A DNA stretch of 64,000 nucleotides. Source: Pseudorhodobacter aquimaris. Lineage in GTDB: Bacteria > Pseudomonadota > Alphaproteobacteria > Rhodobacterales > Rhodobacteraceae. Location: contig NZ_LGHS01000067.1 of NCBI RefSeq assembly GCF_001202025.1, positions 119,270 to 183,269 of the forward strand. Direction: 5' to 3'. The translations under genes and the position numbers were made by a program. The notes under the pieces are model-generated. The model was given only the letters and a program-made list of their open reading frames with translations. It was not told where the DNA came from and did no database searches. Positions 8,550-19,081 of this stretch are shown piece by piece. Position 1 is the stretch's first letter. Every line of letters begins with the position of its first letter.

Positions 8550-9602
8550 ATGGTCCCAATAGATACGCTCGCCCAAATCACCCAACGCTTTGAGTTCATC
8601 GAGGCAAAGCTCTCTGCCGGTGCGCCGCCTGCGGAAATCGCCAAGCTGAGCCGTGAATACGGCGATCTCAAACCCGTGGTCACCCAGATCAACGCCTATC
8701 TGGCCGGACTCGATGATCTGGCCGAGGCCGAGTTGATGCTCAAAGACCCCGAGATGCGCGGCTTGGCCGAGGAAGAAATCCCCAGCCTGCGCACGGCCAT
8801 CGAAGAGATGGAAACCGCCCTGCAACTGGCGCTTTTGCCGAAAGATGCCGCCGACGCGCGCCCCGCGATTTTGGAAATCCGTCCCGGTACGGGTGGCGAC
8901 GAGGCGGCGCTTTTTGCCGGTGATCTGCTGAATATGTACCGCCGCTATGCCGAGACGCGCGGCTGGACCTTTGAGATCCTCGAGTTGCAGGAAAGCGATC
9001 TGGGCGGGATCCGTGAGCTGACGGCGCATATCAAGGGCGAAGGCGTCTTTGCGCGGATGAAATACGAATCCGGTGTGCACCGTGTTCAGCGGGTGCCGGA
9101 AACTGAAAGCGGCGGGCGGGTGCATACGTCGGCGGCGACCGTGGCCGTGTTGCCCGAGGCCGAGGATGTGGATATCGACATCCCCGCCTCGGACATTCGC
9201 ATCGACACGATGCGCGCCAGTGGGGCGGGTGGCCAGCACGTCAACACCACCGATAGTGCGGTACGCATCACCCATATCCCGACCGGAATTATCGTGGTCT
9301 CTGCAATGAAATCACAACACCAGAACCGTGTAGCCGCGATGCAGGTGCTACGCGCGCGGCTGTTTGAGGCAGAGCGTGACCGCGTAGATGCCGCCCGTTC
9401 CGCCGATCGTAAGGCACAGGTGGGGTCCGGTGATCGATCAGAGCGCATCCGCACCTATAATTTTCCGCAGGGTCGGATGACCGACCATCGTATCAACCTG
9501 ACGCTTTATTCGTTGGGGCAGATTATGGGTGGTGATCTGGATGGGGTGATTGATGCGCTGATCTCGGATGATCAGGCACGAAAACTGGCAGAGATGGAAT
9601 GA
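8550..9602 (+). CDS. prfA: Peptide chain release factor 1
   Basis: Recognises UAA and UAG stop codons and triggers hydrolysis of peptidyl-tRNA on the ribosome. The 350-residue protein has the PxT anticodon-like tripeptide (PET within [15 protein letters not shown]), which marks RF1 rather than RF2, and the universal GGQ within [16 protein letters not shown]. Both the N-terminal helical domain and the C-terminal codon-recognition domain are full length. The stop overlaps the start of prmC by 4 bp (ATGA), as expected for the factor and the methylase that modifies its GGQ glutamine. Confidence 0.98.
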   Translation: MVPIDTLAQITQRFEFIEAKLSAGAPPAEIAKLSREYGDLKPVVTQINAYLAGLDDLAEAELMLKDPEMRGLAEEEIPSLRTAIEEMETALQLALLPKDAADARPAILEIRPGTGGDEAALFAGDLLNMYRRYAETRGWTFEILELQESDLGGIRELTAHIKGEGVFARMKYESGVHRVQRVPETESGGRVHTSAATVAVLPEAEDVDIDIPASDIRIDTMRASGAGGQHVNTTDSAVRITHIPTGIIVVSAMKSQHQNRVAAMQVLRARLFEAERDRVDAARSADRKAQVGSGDRSERIRTYNFPQGRMTDHRINLTLYSLGQIMGGDLDGVIDALISDDQARKLAEME

Positions 9603-10435
9603 ACATTCTGGCGGCGCGCCGGGCCGCAGTGGCGCGGCTGGCAGCGGCGGGCGTGCCGGACGGCGCGCAAGATGTGGCGATACTGCTGGCGCATGTCTTG
9701 GGGGCATCGCGGGCGGATCTGGCGCTGCTGTCGCCGCAAACCTTGCTGTCGCCTGCGCAAATCACCGCGTTTGAGGCCGCCATTTCGGCCCGTGCCGCAC
9801 GCCAGCCCTTGTCGCATATTACCGGTCAGCGGCTGTTCTGGGGGCGGTCTTTTGTCGTGACGCCGGATGTACTGGACCCGCGCCCCGAAACCGAGACGCT
9901 GATCGCCGCCGCGCTTACGCATCCCTTTGCCTCGGTGCTGGACCTTGGCACCGGATCGGGCTGTATTTTGCTGAGCCTGCTGGCAGAGCGCGCAGATGCG
10001 CGCGGTGTGGGGGTGGATATCTCGGCGCCCGCGCTGGCGGTTGCGGCGCGCAATCAGGCGCGGCTTGGGGGCTCGGCCGAATGGGCGCAGGGCAGTTGGT
10101 TTGATCCGGTGCAGGGGCGCTTTGATCTGATCGTCTCGAACCCGCCCTATATCGCCGCCGATGAGATGGCGGCCCTTTCCCCCGAGGTGCAGGGCTGGGA
10201 GCCGCATTTGGCCCTGACCCCCGGCGGGGACGGGCTGGCCCCTTACCGCACGATCAGCGCCGCCGCACCCGAATATCTGACCGCAGGAGGCAGGTTATTG
10301 GTAGAGATAGGCCCAAGTCAGGGTGCGGCGGTCACGGCGCTTTTCAAGGCAGCAGGTTTTGAGCGTGTAGAGATTCTCTTGGATCTGGACGGGCGCGATC
10401 GTGTGGTTTTGGGGTACCTTCCAAATGCGGTTTAA
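9599..10435 (+). CDS. prmC: Release factor glutamine N5-methyltransferase
   Basis: Methylates the GGQ glutamine of release factors using S-adenosylmethionine. The 278-residue protein has an N-terminal helical domain, then the SAM-binding motif [16 protein letters not shown] and the catalytic NPPY ([13 protein letters not shown]) that holds the target glutamine. It is translationally coupled to prfA through a 4-bp ATGA overlap. Usual family length is 275-295. The DUF4167 gene lies 256 bp downstream with its own leader. Confidence 0.97.
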   Translation: MNILAARRAAVARLAAAGVPDGAQDVAILLAHVLGASRADLALLSPQTLLSPAQITAFEAAISARAARQPLSHITGQRLFWGRSFVVTPDVLDPRPETETLIAAALTHPFASVLDLGTGSGCILLSLLAERADARGVGVDISAPALAVAARNQARLGGSAEWAQGSWFDPVQGRFDLIVSNPPYIAADEMAALSPEVQGWEPHLALTPGGDGLAPYRTISAAAPEYLTAGGRLLVEIGPSQGAAVTALFKAAGFERVEILLDLDGRDRVVLGYLPNAV

Positions 10436-10691
10436 CCCGGTTTTGCGACAAACAGGCAGGAAATCGCTTGTTCTTTAGCAATATAACCCAAAAAAGCAGC
10501 AGTTTTCACTTGTCAGGCCGCCATGGCATCGTTAGACAAATGGGTGTGACAGGGGCTTGCTCCGGTGAAATCCGGCTCTCATCCCCGCGCGCAATGCCAA
10601 AAATGCCCGATGCTGCCGACGACAGGTAAGACGTGTCTTTCCAGACCGCCGGAGCATAGCAAAGCCAGATTGATCTGGATCAAAGGACAAG

Positions 10692-11426
10692 ATGAGATCT
10701 TCCAAGTCCCGCTCGCGTTCGAAATCGAACCGCCCGCGCACCCTCGGTAATATCACGAACCGTGTCTTCGACAGCTCCGGCCCCGATGGCAAGGTTCGCG
10801 GTACGCCGCAGCAAATCATTGATAAATACCTGATTTTGTCGCGTGATGCGCAGCTGTCGAATGACCGCGTAAACGCCGAGAATTTCTTGCAGCATGCAGA
10901 GCATTACACGCGCCTGCTGGCCGAGGCGCAGCGGGAGCTGGCAGCCGAGCAGGAGGCTAGGCGTCAGCAAGACAGCCACAACCAGCAGCAAAATCAGAAC
11001 CGTGAAAATCAAAACCGGGATCGCAACTCTGATCGGGGTGACGGCGCGCAGCCAAATGCCCGTGAGGATCGCAGTGAAGCCTCGCGAGATGAGAACGTGC
11101 GTGACGACCGTCGTGATGATCGCCGCAACAGGCAGCTAAACCGTCCGGCAGAGTCGGCATCGTCGGAGGTCATCGATTCCAAATCGGATGAGAATGAAGG
11201 CGGTCTGGTCGACACACCGGAAACGCGTCGTCCTCGGGCGCCGCGTCGGCCGAAAATGAAGCCGGAAGCTGCCGCGGTTGAAGCCCCGGAAAACGGTCCA
11301 GAAGCGAGCGAGCCCGCTGCAGAAGTAAAACCTGCGCGCAAACCACGTGCACCGCGCAAGCCCAAAGCCGAGGTCGCTGAGACGTCGGCCCTGTCGTCGG
11401 CATCTGATGCCGAGGCCGCCGAATAA
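10692..11426 (+). CDS. DUF4167 domain protein with low-complexity tail
   Basis: A 244-residue protein conserved in alphaproteobacteria. Residues 1-80 form the DUF4167 domain: a basic start rich in Ser/Arg/Lys, then LGNITNRVFDSSGPDGKVRG, TPQQIIDKYLILSRDAQ and NAENFLQHAEHYTRLLAEAQ. The rest is low complexity: a Gln/Asn/Arg/Asp-rich stretch (about 85-150) and an Ala/Glu/Pro/Lys tail. The basic head and disordered tail suggest nucleic-acid or ribosome association, but no function is known to me. The ATG at 10692 follows AAAGGACAAG. A strong terminator lies just after the gene. Confidence 0.88.
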   Translation: MRSSKSRSRSKSNRPRTLGNITNRVFDSSGPDGKVRGTPQQIIDKYLILSRDAQLSNDRVNAENFLQHAEHYTRLLAEAQRELAAEQEARRQQDSHNQQQNQNRENQNRDRNSDRGDGAQPNAREDRSEASRDENVRDDRRDDRRNRQLNRPAESASSEVIDSKSDENEGGLVDTPETRRPRAPRRPKMKPEAAAVEAPENGPEASEPAAEVKPARKPRAPRKPKAEVAETSALSSASDAEAAE

Positions 11427-11475
11427 GGAAAAGCAGGGCAGGATTTAAGCCCATGCGACAGTTTTAAATGTCTTG

Positions 11476-11508
11476 CACCCCGTCAATCGTCTGGCGGGGT
11501 GTTTTCTT
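11476..11508 (+). terminator. Rho-independent terminator after the DUF4167 gene
   Basis: CACCCCGTCA pairs with TGGCGGGGTG (10 bp, one G-T) around loop ATCGTC, followed by TTTTCTTT. It lies 50 bp after the stop codon. Confidence 0.9.
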
Positions 11509-12002
11509 TGTGGCCAACCATCTGACTGCGCTTGCTTTTATCAAAAATTTTCAGTCGGGACAAACACGGCTAAAACACCCGGCTGGAGGCGCTCTTGGTG
11601 ATTGATGGAGGGATAAACCGTGAAAATGTTCGGCCGCTATGTCGAGTCACCAAAGCGCCAGTGAGGTCTACATTCTGCGTGTGGTTGGCGTGTGGTTCCT
11701 GGCCCAGTCGCCTTTCAGCTGTGCATGTTACGTCATTACCTGCCTTGGAATATCACATTGGGTTTCCGAATTAGACGCGCCTGCGGCATTCGTCCGAATA
11801 GGATATCGCCATCTTCAGAACCTTTAACCCATCATACAGGTTAACTGCGGCTCTGTGTTTCAGTCCTGAAGTCGCTTTGATGAAAAGTCCTGGGCGTCCA
11901 TATCGTTGAGAACAGGGGCGAGCATCGGGCGTTTCCCATCCTCACGTTCGCGACATGGCTATTCGACGCGGGCCTGCGTCATGCAACAGACGGTCAGATA
12001 TA
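11509..12002. other. Intergenic stretch with no recognised gene
   Basis: About 490 bp between two terminators, visibly poorer in GC than its neighbours. No tRNA-like fold or conserved protein is recognised. A 62-codon open frame at 11639-11827 (plus) has no ribosome site or recognisable sequence. A 14-codon ORF at 11620-11664 begins GTGAAAATG eight bases after GGAGG, so it is at least formally translatable (MKMFGRYVESPKRQ). Its significance is unknown. Confidence 0.4.
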
Positions 12003-12036
12003 GAAAAACCCTGCCAAGTCATGTGCTCGGCAGGGT
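12003..12036 (-). terminator. Rho-independent terminator of the Bax inhibitor-1 family gene
   Basis: On the minus strand ACCCTGCC and GGCAGGGT form an 8-bp stem with a 13-base loop, followed by TTTTT. It lies 31 bp downstream of the stop of the membrane protein gene. Confidence 0.85.
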
Positions 12037-12066
12037 CGATGTTCCCTAGCAAAAGTGGGAGAGAAT

Positions 12067-12846
12067 TTACTCTCTGTTCCCCAAAAAGCTCAGCAAGAAC
12101 ATGAACATGTTGATAAAGTCGAGGTAAAGACGCAGCGCACCCATGATGGCCGATTTGCCCAACCACTCGCTATCTCCATGCTGTGCGTGGGCGATATATT
12201 CGTTCTTGATAGACTGGGTGTCATAGGCGGTCAGCCCGGCAAAAATCAAAACGCCAATGGTCGAAATCGCAAAAGCCAATGCCGAAGAGGCAAGGAAGAT
12301 GTTCACGATCATCGCCACGATCAAACCGATCAGGCCCATCATCAGGAATGTGCCCATACCCGACAGATTCTTCTTTGTGGTGTAGCCGTAAAGCGACAGA
12401 CCCGCAAAAGCGATGGAGGTGATCAGGAATGTCTGTGCAATGGATGCGCCCGTGTAGACGAGAAAGATCGAAGAGATCGAGAGCCCCATCAGCGCGGCAT
12501 AGACGTAAAAGAACAGCTGGGCCGCGCCGGTGGACAGCCGGTTGATCATCGCACTAAAGGCAAAGACCATCGCCAACGGCGCAAACATCACCACCCATTT
12601 TAGTGGCGACAGATAGATCGCCTGACCCAGCGAAGTCAGCATGGTGCCATTGCCCATCTGCACGGTCGCAAGGTTCGGGTCGGTTGTTGTGGCAAGGCCG
12701 GAGATCGCCCAAGCCGCAGCACCTGTCAGCAACATGCCAACCGACATGAGCCCGTAAACCTTGTTCATATGGGCGCGAAGCCCGACATCAATCTGCGCGG
12801 AGCGGGTGCCGGCGCCGACCGAATTGATAGTTTGATATTCAGCCAT
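12067..12846 (-). CDS. Bax inhibitor-1/YccA family membrane protein (YbhL-like)
   Basis: A 259-residue integral membrane protein of the BI-1 (TMBIM) superfamily, typified by E. coli YccA and YbhL and Bacillus YetJ. At least six to seven hydrophobic helices are visible after a polar head (MAEYQTINSVGAGTRSAQID). The conserved patches LRAHMNKVYGLMSVGMLLTG and GLTAYDTQSIKNEY are typical; the Asp of YDTQ is part of the pH/calcium site known in YetJ. YccA binds and modulates the FtsH protease. Whether this homologue does so is unknown. The gene is monocistronic, with its own promoter-like sequence and terminator. Confidence 0.93.
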   Translation of the reverse strand: MAEYQTINSVGAGTRSAQIDVGLRAHMNKVYGLMSVGMLLTGAAAWAISGLATTTDPNLATVQMGNGTMLTSLGQAIYLSPLKWVVMFAPLAMVFAFSAMINRLSTGAAQLFFYVYAALMGLSISSIFLVYTGASIAQTFLITSIAFAGLSLYGYTTKKNLSGMGTFLMMGLIGLIVAMIVNIFLASSALAFAISTIGVLIFAGLTAYDTQSIKNEYIAHAQHGDSEWLGKSAIMGALRLYLDFINMFMFLLSFLGNRE

Positions 12847-12904
12847 TAAAGCCTCCGGTTACAACTGTTTGCAGCCCTGACAACTTGTCGGGCCACCTAG
12901 AATG

Positions 12905-12933
12905 AATATCGGGTGTAGGGGGTGCGATATCAA
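12905..12933 (-). promoter_or_regulatory. Candidate sigma-70 promoter of the Bax inhibitor-1 family gene
   Basis: On the minus strand TTGATA (12933-12928) and GATATT (12910-12905) are separated by exactly 17 bases, about 60 bp upstream of the start codon. No other good match was seen in this gap. Confidence 0.4.
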
Positions 12934-13068
12934 GTGTTTCTCTTGGTGAATTTGTAGCGGTTGGTTGAAAATCTGCTGGAATCCGTAATTCCGGGGATGC
13001 GCCCGGGCGTCGGTCGCCAATCTGGGGCAAAGTTTAGCGATGGGTTCAGGGCGCTTGAATTGGTGGCG

Positions 13069-13764
13069 TCAGATTTCCGCGCGCATCTGATAGCCGGGAA
13101 TATAGCACAGCCGCACCGAGGTAATCGGTAAGGCTGCTGCCCATGTGGTTCGGTCAAGCGTGAAAAGCGGCGCACCAATAGGGCAATCGAGCCATTTCGC
13201 TGTGGCTTCGGGCGCGGCCATCGCACCAAAGGCAAAGCTGCCGGCGGAAAAGGCGGCGTTTTGCACCAGCCATTCATTCGCACTTATCTCGGTCAGGTCG
13301 GTCTGGGCAATCTCTGGCACCACTTGCAGGTTGATCCAGCGATCTTCCAGACAAAAGGGCGCATCATCTGCTAGATGCAGTGCGAGAACATGGACCATTG
13401 GCGCGTCGGGCTTTTTTAAAGACAGCTTTTCGCAAATCTCGGGCGGGGGTGTGGCCTCGCGCGTGGACAGCAAACGGTAGTTATAGCTTTGCCCACGCCC
13501 CTCCACATCCTGTCGGATGATGGGGATTTCCAACGTGGCCTTGCGCACAGGGTTAAGCGGCACACGCGTGCCCGCCTTGCGCCGGCGTTCCAATAATCCC
13601 GCCTCGGCCAGATCCCGCAGCGCCCGGTTCACGGTGCCGCGTGAACAGCCCAGTTCCTCGGCCAAATCGGCCTCATGCGGGATTTGGCCACCGGGGGGCC
13701 ATTCGCGCGAGCGGATGCGGCGCAGCGCTTCGGCTTGAACGGATTGCCAGGTGATGATTGTCAT
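13069..13764 (-). CDS. hutC: Histidine utilisation repressor, GntR family
   Basis: Represses the hut genes and is released by urocanate in characterised relatives. The 231-residue protein has an N-terminal GntR winged helix (residues 10-70: WPPGGQIPHEADLAEELGCS, then TVNRALRDLAEAGLLERRR) and a C-terminal UTRA ligand domain. It overlaps the hutF stop by 4 bp and so is cotranscribed with hutF from the divergent control region, which gives autoregulation. The palindromic TATGTATGTACATA in that region resembles the known HutC box. Confidence 0.92.
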   Translation of the reverse strand: MTIITWQSVQAEALRRIRSREWPPGGQIPHEADLAEELGCSRGTVNRALRDLAEAGLLERRRKAGTRVPLNPVRKATLEIPIIRQDVEGRGQSYNYRLLSTREATPPPEICEKLSLKKPDAPMVHVLALHLADDAPFCLEDRWINLQVVPEIAQTDLTEISANEWLVQNAAFSAGSFAFGAMAAPEATAKWLDCPIGAPLFTLDRTTWAAALPITSVRLCYIPGYQMRAEI

Positions 13765-15119
13765 AGGTCCCGCAATTTGGTGACGCAGGCCGTGTAGGCC
13801 GCGGTGATGGCATCGTGGTCATGGTGCTGCCCTCCGCTGACCAGATGGCGGCCTGCCGACCAAGTGTCGGTGATCATACGGTCGTCGCCCGCAAAGATAA
13901 AGGCGTCGAGCGTGGTATCGCCCTGATGCCCGGCCATATCCGGACTAGAGGCATCAAGCGCCACCAGATCGGCCAGCTTGCCAACCTCGATTGTGCCCGC
14001 ATCGCGCCCGCCGGCCTGCGCGCCGCCCTTTGCGGCGGTTTCAAACAGGACCCGACCGGTGGACTTATCCGCCGTGGCCAATGCCGCGCGCGAACGGTCA
14101 CGCAGGCGCTGGCTGTAATCAAGCGTGCGCAGCTCTTCGGAGAGTGAAATCCGGATGTTGCTATCCGATCCGATCCCCCAACGCCCGCCTGCCTGCGCAA
14201 AGGCAACCCCGTCAAAAATTCCGTCCCCCAATGAGGATTCGGTGATCGGGCAAAGCCCTGCCACCGCGCCGGTCGCGGCCAAGCCCTTGGTTTCATGTGG
14301 CTCCATTTGTGTGCAATGGATCAGGCACCAGCGTGCATCCACATCGGCATTGGCCAGCAACCATTCGGTCGGGCGCGCGCCGCGATGGGCCAGAACCTCA
14401 TCCACTTCGGCGGTTTGTTCGGCCAGATGCATATGGATCGGCGCATCAGGGCGCAGGGTTGCGGCGAGGGCAAGCGCCTCCTTTGAAACGGCGCGCAGCG
14501 AATGGGGGGCGAGGCCCAGAACCGTATCGGCGGGCAGGGTCTTTATGGCCGCAGCGGCCCCCTCCAGCAAATCCACGAACTCCTCGGGCGTATTGCCAAA
14601 GCGGTTCTGACCGGGGCCAAGCGCACGCCCATCACAACCGCCGAACTGGTACAGCACCGGCAGCATGGTCAGCCCCAGCCCCGTCCGCGCCGAGGCCGCC
14701 GCAACCCGTGCCGCCATTTCGGCGCGGTTGTCATAGGGGGTGCCGCCGGGGGCGTGGTGGAGATAGTGGAATTCTGCGACGGCGGCATAGCCCGCCTCGG
14801 CCATTTCCATTTGCACAAATGCGCTGATCGCCTCCACATCCTCGGGCGTCAGCCGGTCGAGGAAGCGGTACATCAACTGCCGCCAAGTCCAGAAGCTGTC
14901 GCGTGGGTCGGGGCCGCGCCGTTCCGTCAGCCCCGCCATAGCACGTTGAAACGCGTGGGAATGCAGATTGGTGGGTGCCGGAAGCAAGGTGCCAACACGC
15001 GTGCCTTGTGGGGATGCGCCCGCCTCAACCGCTGTGATCCGCCCGCCCGAATGGGTGACTGCAACGTCTTGCGCCCAGCCATCAGGTAAAAGCGCTTGCT
15101 CTGCATAAATGATCGACAT
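13761..15119 (-). CDS. hutF: Formimidoylglutamate deiminase
   Basis: Converts N-formimino-L-glutamate to N-formyl-L-glutamate plus ammonia, the branch of histidine catabolism that normally needs HutG afterwards. The 452-residue amidohydrolase starts [17 protein letters not shown]. It shows the metal-binding [12 protein letters not shown], a His in [22 protein letters not shown], and the Asp of [15 protein letters not shown]. The start at 15119 follows the pattern of family members; an upstream extension would run through the promoter and hutI and is rejected. No hutG (N-formylglutamate deformylase) is present in the window. Confidence 0.95.
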   Translation of the reverse strand: MSIIYAEQALLPDGWAQDVAVTHSGGRITAVEAGASPQGTRVGTLLPAPTNLHSHAFQRAMAGLTERRGPDPRDSFWTWRQLMYRFLDRLTPEDVEAISAFVQMEMAEAGYAAVAEFHYLHHAPGGTPYDNRAEMAARVAAASARTGLGLTMLPVLYQFGGCDGRALGPGQNRFGNTPEEFVDLLEGAAAAIKTLPADTVLGLAPHSLRAVSKEALALAATLRPDAPIHMHLAEQTAEVDEVLAHRGARPTEWLLANADVDARWCLIHCTQMEPHETKGLAATGAVAGLCPITESSLGDGIFDGVAFAQAGGRWGIGSDSNIRISLSEELRTLDYSQRLRDRSRAALATADKSTGRVLFETAAKGGAQAGGRDAGTIEVGKLADLVALDASSPDMAGHQGDTTLDAFIFAGDDRMITDTWSAGRHLVSGGQHHDHDAITAAYTACVTKLRDL

Positions 15120-15136
15120 TTTTGGTTCCACCCGCG

Positions 15137-15165
15137 TTGACAGATTTAATATGTATGTACATAAT
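15137..15165 (+). promoter_or_regulatory. Promoter of the hutI-hutU operon
   Basis: TTGACA (15137-15142), a 17-base spacer and CATAAT (15160-15165) form a near-consensus sigma-70 promoter, about 25 bp upstream of the hutI start. The spacer and -10 element contain the HutC-like palindrome, a layout suited to repression. Confidence 0.65.
15150..15163. promoter_or_regulatory. HutC-like operator between hutF and hutI
   Basis: TATGTATGTACATA consists of half-sites TATGTA and TACATA around TG. It has the same architecture as the HutC box described in Pseudomonas (CTTGTATGTACAAG). It overlaps the -10 region of the hutI promoter and lies 31 bp upstream of hutF, so one site could control both directions. 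Confidence 0.65.
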
Positions 15166-15189
15166 AATCGAAATACGAGGGGAATCAAG

Positions 15190-16386
15190 ATGGAAATCGG
15201 GGCGCAGACAGTAATCCTTGGGGGCAGTGTGGCGGGTGCCGGACCGTTCATTGCGCAAGGGGCCGTGGTGGTGGATGCAGGGCGCATCCTTTGGGTCGGG
15301 CCGCAAGCCGACTTGCCAAGTGATTATGCCTCATGGGATATGCTCGACCTTGAGGGGCGGCTTTTGACCCCGGCTTTTATTGATTGCCACACCCATATCG
15401 TGCATGGCGGCCACCGCGCGCGGGAATTTGAGATGCGTCTCGAAGGGGCCAGCTATGAAGAGGTCGCGCGCGCCGGTGGGGGGATTGTCTCGACCGTTAC
15501 GGCCACCCGCGATGCGGATGAGGATAGCCTTGTCGCATCCGCGTTGCCGCGTCTGGATGCGCTGATCGGCGAAGGGGTTTCCTGTGTTGAGATGAAGTCC
15601 GGCTACGGGCTTGACCGGGAGGTAGAGCTGCGGATGCTGCGTGCGGCGCGGCGCTTGGGGGATCTGCGTCCTGTGCGTATCCGTACCAGCTTTCTGGGCG
15701 CCCATGCAACGCCTGCCGAATATAAGGGCCGCGATGATGCCTATATTGATGAGGTGTGCATCCCCACCTTGCGTGCGGCCCATGCCGAAGGGTTGGTCGA
15801 TGCGGTGGATGGGTTCTGTGAAGGAATTGCATTTAATACCGTGCAGATAGCGCGTGTTTTTGATGTAGCACGTGAACTTGATCTGCCTGTGAAGCTGCAT
15901 GCAGAGCAACTCTCGAATATCGGGGGCTGTGCCTTGGCTGCCCAATATGGCGCGCTGTCGGTCGATCACGTGGAATATGCCACAGAGGCAGATGCCAAAT
16001 TGCTGGCGGCAAGCGGTACGGTGGCGGTTTTGTTGCCCGGTGCCTTTTATGCGATCCGCGAAACGCAGATGCCGCCGGTTGCGGCCTTCCGCGCCCACGC
16101 TGTGCCGATGGCGCTGGCGACCGATTGCAATCCGGGCACCTCACCGATGACCTCGCTTTTGCTGGCGATGAACATGGGCTGCACCCTGTTTCGCATGACG
16201 CCGGATGAGGCGCTGCGCGGTGTTACCGAACATGCCGCCCGCGCTTTGGGCCTGACGGATACTGGCGTGATCGCGCCGGGGATGCGGGCTGATCTCGCGA
16301 TCTGGAATGTCGAGACACCGGCCGAGCTTGCCTACCGTTTTGGATTTAACCCGCTGCACCAGCGGATTTTTGGGGGAAAAGAATGA
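15190..16386 (+). CDS. hutI: Imidazolonepropionase
   Basis: Hydrolyses 4-imidazolone-5-propionate to N-formimino-L-glutamate, the third step of histidine degradation. The 398-residue amidohydrolase has [17 protein letters not shown] (metal HxH plus substrate Arg), [21 protein letters not shown] and the late [12 protein letters not shown] block with its metal Asp. The ATG at 15190 lies directly behind the promoter and operator; an in-frame upstream codon at 15109 would overlap hutF. The stop overlaps hutH by 4 bp. Confidence 0.96.
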   Translation: MEIGAQTVILGGSVAGAGPFIAQGAVVVDAGRILWVGPQADLPSDYASWDMLDLEGRLLTPAFIDCHTHIVHGGHRAREFEMRLEGASYEEVARAGGGIVSTVTATRDADEDSLVASALPRLDALIGEGVSCVEMKSGYGLDREVELRMLRAARRLGDLRPVRIRTSFLGAHATPAEYKGRDDAYIDEVCIPTLRAAHAEGLVDAVDGFCEGIAFNTVQIARVFDVARELDLPVKLHAEQLSNIGGCALAAQYGALSVDHVEYATEADAKLLAASGTVAVLLPGAFYAIRETQMPPVAAFRAHAVPMALATDCNPGTSPMTSLLLAMNMGCTLFRMTPDEALRGVTEHAARALGLTDTGVIAPGMRADLAIWNVETPAELAYRFGFNPLHQRIFGGKE

Positions 16387-17897
16387 AGCTGACACCGGGC
16401 GCGACCACGCTGGACAATCTTGAAACCCTTTGGCGCGGTGACGGGATCGCAACGCTGGACCCAAGCGCGCGCACGGGGGTTGAGGCCGCTTGTGCTCAGG
16501 TTGCCGCCGCCGCAGCGGGCACGGTGGCCGTTTACGGCGTGAACACCGGCTTTGGCAAACTGGCCAGCGTCAAGATCGCGCCCGAAGATACCGCGACCCT
16601 GCAACGCAACCTGATCCTGTCGCATTGCTGTGGTGTAGGCGAGCCGCTGGACGAGGCGACCACCCGGCTGATGATGGCGCTGAAATTGCTGTCGCTGGGG
16701 CGTGGGGCCTCGGGGGTTCGCTGGGCGGTGATCGAACAGATCGAAGCCCTCTTGGCGCATGGGGTGATCCCGGTTGTGCCCTCTCAGGGGTCGGTTGGCG
16801 CCTCGGGTGATCTGGCACCATTGGCCCATATGGCGGCCACGATGATCGGTGCGGGCGAGGCGGTCTATCAGGGCGTGCGCATGGCCTCGGATAAGGCGCT
16901 GGCGCAGGCGGGGATATCCCCCTTGGTGCTTGGCCCGAAAGAGGGGCTTGGCCTGATCAATGGTACACAGTTTTCAACCGCACTGGCGCTGGTCGGCCTG
17001 TTTGAGGGCTGGCAGAATGCGCGGGCGTCCTTGGTGACGGCGGCGATGTCGACCGATGCGATTATGGGCTCAACCGCGCCTTTGCAGCCGGAAATCCACA
17101 GCCTGCGCGGTCATCGTGGCCAGATCGACGTGGCCGCCGCTTTGCGCGCGGTGATGGAGGGATCGGTGATCCGCGACAGCCACCGTGAGGGCGATACCCG
17201 CGTTCAGGATCCTTACTGCATCCGCTGTGTGCCGCAGGTTGTCGGTGCCGCTGTGGACCTCTTGCGCTTTGCTGCCACCACATTGGAGACCGAGGCAAAT
17301 GCCGTGACCGACAACCCGTTGGTGGTCTCGGCGGGCATCATATCTGGTGGGAACTTCCATGCGGAACCTGTTGCTTTTGCAGCAGATATTATCGCGCTGG
17401 CCTTGGCAGAGATCGGCGCGATCGGGCAGCGCCGTGTGGCCTTGATGGTCGATCCGACACTGTCCCATGACCTGCCGCCGTTCCTGACACCGGCGCCGGG
17501 GCTCAACTCTGGCCTGATGATTGCCGAGGTGACCACGGCCGCTTTGATGAGCGAGAACAAGCATCTGGCCAACCCCTGCTCCACCGATAGCACGCCGACT
17601 TCGGCCAATCAGGAGGATCACGTTTCCATGGCCGCCCATGGCGCGCGGCGCTTGGGGCGGATGAATGCGAACCTCTCGGTGATCTTGGGGGTTGAGGCGC
17701 TTTGCGCGGCGCAAGGCATCGGCTTTCGCGCACCGCTGGAGACCTCTGGCCCGTTGCAGGCGGCCGTTGCGGCCCTGCGCGAGGTTTCGCCGGTTTTGGC
17801 CGAGGATCGCTATCTCGCGCCGGATATTGAGGCGGCCTCCGGTTTGGTCCGCGCAGGCGTTCTGGCAAATGCCGCCGGTGTGAGTCTGGCGTTATGA
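16383..17897 (+). CDS. hutH: Histidine ammonia-lyase
   Basis: Eliminates ammonia from L-histidine to give trans-urocanate. The 504-residue protein carries the Ala140-Ser141-Gly142 triad ([15 protein letters not shown]) that cyclises into the MIO electrophile, [10 protein letters not shown] near 51, and the NPLVVSAG and [15 protein letters not shown] blocks of the active site. It overlaps hutI at its start and the CoA-transferase gene at its end, each by 4 bp (ATGA), so translation of all three is probably coupled. Length is normal for the family (about 505-515). Confidence 0.97.
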   Translation: MKLTPGATTLDNLETLWRGDGIATLDPSARTGVEAACAQVAAAAAGTVAVYGVNTGFGKLASVKIAPEDTATLQRNLILSHCCGVGEPLDEATTRLMMALKLLSLGRGASGVRWAVIEQIEALLAHGVIPVVPSQGSVGASGDLAPLAHMAATMIGAGEAVYQGVRMASDKALAQAGISPLVLGPKEGLGLINGTQFSTALALVGLFEGWQNARASLVTAAMSTDAIMGSTAPLQPEIHSLRGHRGQIDVAAALRAVMEGSVIRDSHREGDTRVQDPYCIRCVPQVVGAAVDLLRFAATTLETEANAVTDNPLVVSAGIISGGNFHAEPVAFAADIIALALAEIGAIGQRRVALMVDPTLSHDLPPFLTPAPGLNSGLMIAEVTTAALMSENKHLANPCSTDSTPTSANQEDHVSMAAHGARRLGRMNANLSVILGVEALCAAQGIGFRAPLETSGPLQAAVAALREVSPVLAEDRYLAPDIEAASGLVRAGVLANAAGVSLAL

Positions 17898-19081
17898 AGC
17901 CGTTGCAAGGTATCCGTGTCCTCGATCTGACCCGCGTTCTGGCTGGTCCGTTTTGCACCGCCCTTATGGCCGATCTGGGGGCCGAGGTCATCAAGGTGGA
18001 GCCACCGCATGGCGATGACTACCGCCATATCGGCCCCTTTGTGGACGGGCATTCCGCGCTTTTTGCGCTGACCAACCGAGGCAAATCCTCGGTTGTTCTG
18101 GACCTCAAGGCAGATGAGGGCAAGGCGGTTGCGCGCCAGCTGGCCGCGACCTGCGATGTGGTGGTGGAAAACTTCCGCCCCGGTGTCGCCGCCAAGCTGG
18201 GCCTTGGTGCCGAGACCCTGCGCAAGGACAATCCGGCGCTGATCTATTGTTCCATCTCGGGCTTTGGTCAAGACGGACCTTACAGCGATTTGCCCGCCTA
18301 TGACATCGTGGTGCAGGCGATGTCGGGCCTGATGGAGGCCAATGGCGAAGAGGGCGGCGCGCCCTTGAAAGTGGGCGAGGCACTGGGGGATCTGATGGCG
18401 GGTCTCTATGCCGCTTGGGGGATTGCGGCGGCCTTGGTGGGGCGCGCGCAAACCGGGCAGGGGGCAAGCCTTGATGTGGCGATGTTCGATGCGCTATTTT
18501 CCTTGCTGCCGACCAGCCATGCCATTCATTTCTATGCGAAATCGGCGGTGGAGAGGGTGGGCAACCGTCATCCCTTGTCAACGCCTTTCGGAGCTTATGC
18601 CACATCGGATGGCCATGCGATTATCGCTGTTTTGGGGGATCGTCAGTTTGCGGCCCTATGCGGGGTGATCGGCGCGCCCGAGGCGGCCAGCGATCCGCGT
18701 TTCGCCAATGACGAGACCCGCACCCAAAACGAGCCCACGCTCAAGGCACTGATCGAGGCGTGGTCGGGCCAGATGACGACCGCGCAGGCGGTTGAGGCCC
18801 TGCGCGCGGCCCATATTCCCACCGCGCCGATCCTGACACTGGCCGAGGCGGCCAGTAGCCCCCATGCCATCGCGCGCGGGCTGGTGTCCGATATCCCGCA
18901 TCACGGGCTGGGGACCGCGCCGGTTATCGGTCAGCCGGTGCGTTTTGATGGCGAGAAGCCAGTTGCCAGCAGTGGCGCGCCGGCTTTGGGCGGCGGCTCG
19001 CAGGCAGTTATGGCCTCATTGGGCCTGAGTGAAGAACAGATAAGCGGCTTGATTGCTGCCGGAATTGTGAGGACGGAATGA
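17894..19081 (+). CDS. CaiB/BaiF-family (family III) CoA-transferase inside the hut operon
   Basis: A 395-residue family III CoA-transferase, which moves CoA between carboxylic acids through an aspartyl-CoA anhydride. The N-terminal block ([31 protein letters not shown]) and VENFRPGV are diagnostic. The catalytic Asp is probably Asp166 in [12 protein letters not shown]. It overlaps hutH by 4 bp and the acyl-CoA dehydrogenase gene by 4 bp. That setting, between urocanate-forming and urocanate-using enzymes, suggests an imidazole-bearing acid such as imidazolepropionate or urocanate as CoA acceptor or donor. The substrate is inference; glutarate or other acids cannot be excluded. Confidence 0.85.
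   Translation: MKPLQGIRVLDLTRVLAGPFCTALMADLGAEVIKVEPPHGDDYRHIGPFVDGHSALFALTNRGKSSVVLDLKADEGKAVARQLAATCDVVVENFRPGVAAKLGLGAETLRKDNPALIYCSISGFGQDGPYSDLPAYDIVVQAMSGLMEANGEEGGAPLKVGEALGDLMAGLYAAWGIAAALVGRAQTGQGASLDVAMFDALFSLLPTSHAIHFYAKSAVERVGNRHPLSTPFGAYATSDGHAIIAVLGDRQFAALCGVIGAPEAASDPRFANDETRTQNEPTLKALIEAWSGQMTTAQAVEALRAAHIPTAPILTLAEAASSPHAIARGLVSDIPHHGLGTAPVIGQPVRFDGEKPVASSGAPALGGGSQAVMASLGLSEEQISGLIAAGIVRTE

Noticed and set aside
8040..9275. A 411-codon open frame on the minus strand across the DUF1499 and prfA genes
   Set aside because: It is the antisense shadow of prfA, which has clear RF1 motifs; the shadow has no recognisable domain or ribosome site.
11639..11827. A 62-codon plus-strand frame
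   Set aside because: No ribosome site, no recognisable sequence, and located in GC-poor intergenic DNA.
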